DNA of 64,000 bases, taken from Magicicada septendecula (Eukaryota; Arthropoda; Insecta; Hemiptera; Cicadidae). Under the pieces are notes generated by a model. That model ran no database searches, was not told the DNA's origin, and saw only the letters and a program-made list of their open reading frames with translations. The translations under genes were made by a program, and so were the position numbers. The stretch lies in NCBI GenBank assembly GCA_034769895.1, contig CM068375.1:254179542-254243541 (forward strand), in the 5' to 3' direction. Positions 60,243-64,000 of this stretch are shown here, piece by piece; within the stretch, counting starts at the first letter, position 1, and the number at the start of each line of letters is the position of its first letter.

Positions 60243-61476
60243 TGTAACTACTTGTCCCTGTTATTAAGGGCGCAATCTGTAACTACTTGTTTTTTATCGT
60301 TTAATTAGTTACCATAAAAATTGTGTGTTAAGAGATTACGTTCACTTTGTAAACCGGACGCCATGTTGTCAAATTGAGCAACTGTATATAAATTTACTAG
60401 TCGGGCCAGGATTCGTGCAACACGAACCATGTTTGTGAAATATACCACCTGAAATAAATGAACACTAGATAACATATATAAGTTATTTTTATTTTAAGCT
60501 TTACTCTCCATACATATTATTGACTCGAATATTTCCCAGCAAAACAATTATAACCCTCCAAAAACATGTAATACAAAATATGTAAATATTAGTTGATTAT
60601 ATCATAGTTGATTAAACATAAAACACTTTCGCACAACCCAGCATAATTTATATCACTCTCTCTCTCTCACGCTGGTACAATTTCTTACTTTCTTTTAATG
60701 AGCTCATTCTTTTAAAATCTTAATATTGAGTGAATTGAATTTTATTTTGGTCATTATTGTGAAATTATGTTTTATTTGAAATTTAAAAAAAATAGGATGT
60801 TGGAACGTTCTCACCAAATTATTGTATAAGTCTCATCGCACTTCTAGGGTCGTCGCTATCTGCACAATCGGTAAAGTTTTACATCGCTTTACGGCCACAC
60901 TGTCGTGTCGGCCCACGAAAATGCCTCGGACCGATTCTATACGCAAGATTTCACGGACGATCCATCGGCCGATGACACCTGTACAAGTCTGTTAACGTCC
61001 ATCACAACATTTCCGATATTTTATACCGTTCATTAACCACTTTTAGTGGTATAAAAGTTAAAATTCACTCTTCGTGAACGGGTTGCCGGCCGGCTGCGAT
61101 CACGTTCCCTGTTGAAATGACACAGATCCTTTGTCACAAATTTCTGAGGTGGGGTGAAGCTACGTCACCCGGCTATTGTTTGGTTGTTTACAGTTTCAAC
61201 AACACATTCCTCGTCGCTGGCGTAATCAAGGATCGTCGCTTTTATCTCAATAAACGACACGGTTTTTTGCTGGTTTTCATGTTTTTTGCTATGAACGAGT
61301 CAGAATCTTGTCAATTCGATTTTACATTATAAAATATTTGTATAGTTCACTCACTGTATATTTACAAGGATTATTCAAGGTTTATTTAATTTTGACCAAA
61401 TTACTACAAATGAAGGAATACAATATTTATGGTTTTTTATACCATATTTAGGTTGATTAAAAATTGTACCATTACA
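60243..61476 (-). repeat. family B LTR 9, 1234 bp, short type
   Basis: Short-type LTR, very close to LTR 6, including the AACGAGTCAG variant near 61294 shared with it (46672) but not with LTRs 7 and 8. Confidence 0.85.
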
Positions 61477-63639
61477 AAACCCCCTCAATGAAAGATTTTG
61501 TGTTGAAGCACAAAAACTTTCATTGACCCTTTCATTCTTCCTAAAGGGATCAGCCAGGATAGGTCGCCACAACCCCCTTACAATTTATATAAAAGAAAAC
61601 AACAACTCACCCATGGTCTGATGATGATGACAGTACCTACATGACCTTACTGGACTTCTCCTTCGAGATCCCAACACCATAAGGCCACTTAGGCGCGTAA
61701 CGCCCCTGCTCTGACGCTCTCGGCCAGCTCAGGACCGCTGTCATATCACCAAACACTGAAACAATAAATGAAAAATATTAAAATAGTGACTTGGTAAATT
61801 ACTCTATCCTTAACTGATCTGGTTCCCCTTAGCTAGGTGCTGGTTTGTGATGATAAGCACTGGGCTTGCTTGAAATACTACTAAAATATAATTACAAAAA
61901 TGTAACGCACAAGAATTATATAGAATTTCCCTTCTCAATATGGACTACCCTGAATTAATAAATTGTTTCGATTCCCATCGATAATATTTAACTCTTTCCA
62001 TTTTATAATTAGTATAATTATAAAAGAAACACATTGATATAAAAGAATTAAATTATAATTGAAAATATGGAAATCCCCCTATAAATCTCCCAAACATGGA
62101 GAAAAACAAATGACAGAAAAACAAAATAATTAATAAATCTGTATGGTATTATTTATTCATAAATCTTATTGAATTGTTAAATTAAAATTATTATTATTAT
62201 TATTATTTAAAATTATTATTATTATTATTATTATTATTAACAGGTAATAGTTGTTATTGACAGCGCCAATTATATTTATCCCTTCATACACACTATTTCC
62301 ATAAATCATGTTAAAATTTCATAACATAACTACATAATACATGATAATACATTGATACATCAATACACATGATCATTATATTAATACATTTTAAATTCAT
62401 ATTTAATCTTGATTAAGATTTGCATTTAAATTTACATATTCTATTTAAAGTTTCATTTAAATCATTTAAAAATTACAATTTCGATTAATTAATTAATTAG
62501 ACATCAATTATTATAATATTATTACTTCACATTTATTATTAATATTCATATTATTATTATTACTTCATCATTCATTTTTCATTACCTCTCTACTCTGAAT
62601 TTTCTACCTCACTAACTACCTAACCTTTCACCTTCTAATCATTGTTTAGTCTGGGTGACTCCTATATTCACTATGTCTTTACTTATTGTAATCTTACTCA
62701 CCTCCTTCTAACTAACAACCAAATTTACCTATCATGACACCAATATCTCAATCATAAACACCTTTACTAATTTCATTTAAATCCTATGGCCCCGCTCGTC
62801 TTTGCACAGAGATGGGTGTTCCCTAACTGGCTATATACATCCATAATTTTTTTCCCTTCCATAAAATTCGGCAAACACTCCCTAAAACTACGCTATTACC
62901 TGCCACAACACTATACGTTGGCTACTCCTTATCACCTCACCCCCACTACAAAATATCATCAACAACAAATATATGTTTATACCTTGACTTTACTCACCTC
63001 TACAAATAATCACTAACTACTGTGTCCCTACCTATCTAATATTTTCTTTGTATTATTTACTTCAAAATTCTTAACTATCTAACTCCCTTTACATTAATTA
63101 CATAACACACATGCTTCTATTTATACCCAGGCTCTATTCCTGTTTACACTTACTGTAATCATTGACAATTATCTTATAAATTCATCTCTCACCTACTCAT
63201 AACAGTACATCTCAACATTCCAATATATATTCTTCTTTGATCATTTATCTAATTATTATTCATTAATAATTACCTTCATTACAAAATAAATAATACTTTA
63301 TCTTCATTAATAGAAACTTTCTATTCCAATTAATAATTTCAGTTAGTACAACTTTCTTTTGTACTATTTTAATTCAATATTTGACCTTTAAATATTATTC
63401 ATTTGTTTAATTAAATAAAACATGTTAATAATTAAAATACATAATAACTGGTGTACACAAAATATACCTGTAATACAACATCAAAAATACATAAATACAT
63501 TGATATAAATACATTTAATACAATGAAAAATATACACTCCAAACACATTATTTTGTTATTTATCAAACTCAGTCCATATGCAGTCCAATTCAATACCACT
63601 TTTCACATATATTTATTGTTCATTACACAATACAACAGT
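61477..63639 (-). other. family B copy 9, non-coding internal region
   Basis: Polypurine tract, hairpin (61486-61525), TTA microsatellite near 62187-62240, segment shared with family A near 62786-62960. No gene. Confidence 0.65.
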
Positions 63640-64000
63640 CTATCCTCCATCGTTGAATAACAACCGAATCTTAGGTCTATTTAATTTATTTTCTAATAAA
63701 AACATTTTATGATTAGAAACATTATAATCATATTCATATATTAAACAATTATCAAACAAATATCTCAAGTCACGATCGAGTAGGGTTCTGTCTATCTCGG
63801 TAATATCATATGTTATAATTTGGTTATTCATCTTGTAATTATCCTCATAATTTTCTACTACAGGTAAGTACTTAATACCATTATTCTCATCATTTATTGT
63901 TATTTCAATATCATTGTTACTATAAGGTAAGTATTCATTATTTCCATCCACCGTATCTATGCCTAACCTCTCTACCAATTCTCTGTACTTTCTATTTACT
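63640..64000 (-). CDS. family B gag-like protein, copy 9 (C-terminal part, cut by window edge)
   Basis: The C-terminal ~120 codons are present and open up to the window end, from the FKVNRKYREL region to the tail KIRLLFNDGG. The array evidently continues beyond 64000. An internal Met at 63978 is not the real start. Confidence 0.75.
   Translation of the reverse strand, partial: VNRKYRELVERLGIDTVDGNNEYLPYSNNDIEITINDENNGIKYLPVVENYEDNYKMNNQIITYDITEIDRTLLDRDLRYLFDNCLIYEYDYNVSNHKMFLLENKLNRPKIRLLFNDGG

Larger units (their letters stand above)
21690..64000 (-). mobile_element. family B LTR retroelement tandem array (nine LTRs and nine internal regions in view, open at the right)
   Basis: Head-to-tail repeats of one LTR followed by one internal region, all transcribed leftwards. 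LTRs start at 21690, 25241, 30113, 35003, 40306, 45620, 50493, 55367 and 60243. The period is close to 4.88 kb, except 5303 and about 5314 bp where LTRs 4 and 5 carry a 433-bp duplication. Every LTR after the first is preceded on its left by the same candidate primer-binding site, and every LTR is followed on its right by the same polypurine tract and hairpin. Neighbouring units share one LTR, the product expected from unequal recombination between LTRs or from integration of a multimeric circle, not from separate insertions. Copies are nearly identical but carry private SNPs, indels and microsatellite lengths, arguing against simple assembly duplication. The array sits inside the family A LTR. 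Confidence 0.9.

Noticed and set aside
21690..64000. Interpretation as an ordinary satellite or as a CRISPR-type repeat array
   Set aside because: Units have LTR termini, primer-binding site, polypurine tract and a gag-like gene, and are kilobases long; the genome is eukaryotic. The array is satellite-like only in arrangement.
21690..64000. Assembly artefact (collapsed or looped repeat)
   Set aside because: Provisionally rejected because units differ by private SNPs, microsatellite lengths, frameshifts and a chimeric LTR type shared by only two units. Long reads would still be needed to confirm the copy number.

Overview
The window is eukaryotic nuclear DNA, most likely from an arthropod with a large, AT-rich, repeat-filled genome. 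The evidence is a spliced isocitrate dehydrogenase exon with a 3' UTR, together with hAT, mariner, Tigger/pogo, Penelope-like and LTR elements. The exact lineage cannot be read from the sequence. The only host gene seen is the last coding exon of the mitochondrial NAD-isocitrate dehydrogenase alpha subunit (3597-3824, + strand). T-rich intron-like sequence precedes it, and a 3' UTR ending near 4490 follows.

Downstream of that gene lie a probable tRNA-derived SINE head (4985-5048), an internally deleted mariner (5549-6056) and a complete but dead hAT element (6618-9149) with an exact 8-bp target duplication. About 1.2 kb of unassigned DNA follows.

From 10366 to the window end the sequence is one nested structure. 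The outermost layer is a minus-strand LTR retrotransposon (here 'family A'): left LTR 10366-11611, internal region, tRNA-Arg-like primer-binding site at 20472-20489, and right LTR 20492-21689. Family A was then hit three times. A Tigger/pogo transposon with an uninterrupted 547-aa transposase lies at 14346-17320. A Penelope-like fragment with a GIY-YIG coding remnant and two hammerhead-like motifs lies at 18961-19556, inside the gag-like gene. A second LTR element (family B) entered the right LTR at 21689/21690.

Family B is present as a head-to-tail array, LTR-internal-LTR-internal and so on, with nine LTRs and nine internal regions in view. It is cut off by the window edge. The usual repeat period is about 4.88 kb, with two units of 5303 and about 5314 bp. 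Each complete internal region is about 3.64 kb. It carries one minus-strand gene for a 434-aa gag-like protein with a coiled coil and no reverse transcriptase, protease or integrase. Families A and B are distant relatives. They share the protein, a conserved 3' segment and a 17-bp-stem hairpin touching the polypurine tract, whose three differences between the families are all compensated on the other arm. Shared indels and SNPs show the array has been reshaped by unequal crossing-over.

Functionally, nothing here looks like a cooperating host gene cluster. The features of interest are the gag-only retroelement family, its conserved RNA structure, and how it became a >42-kb tandem array.
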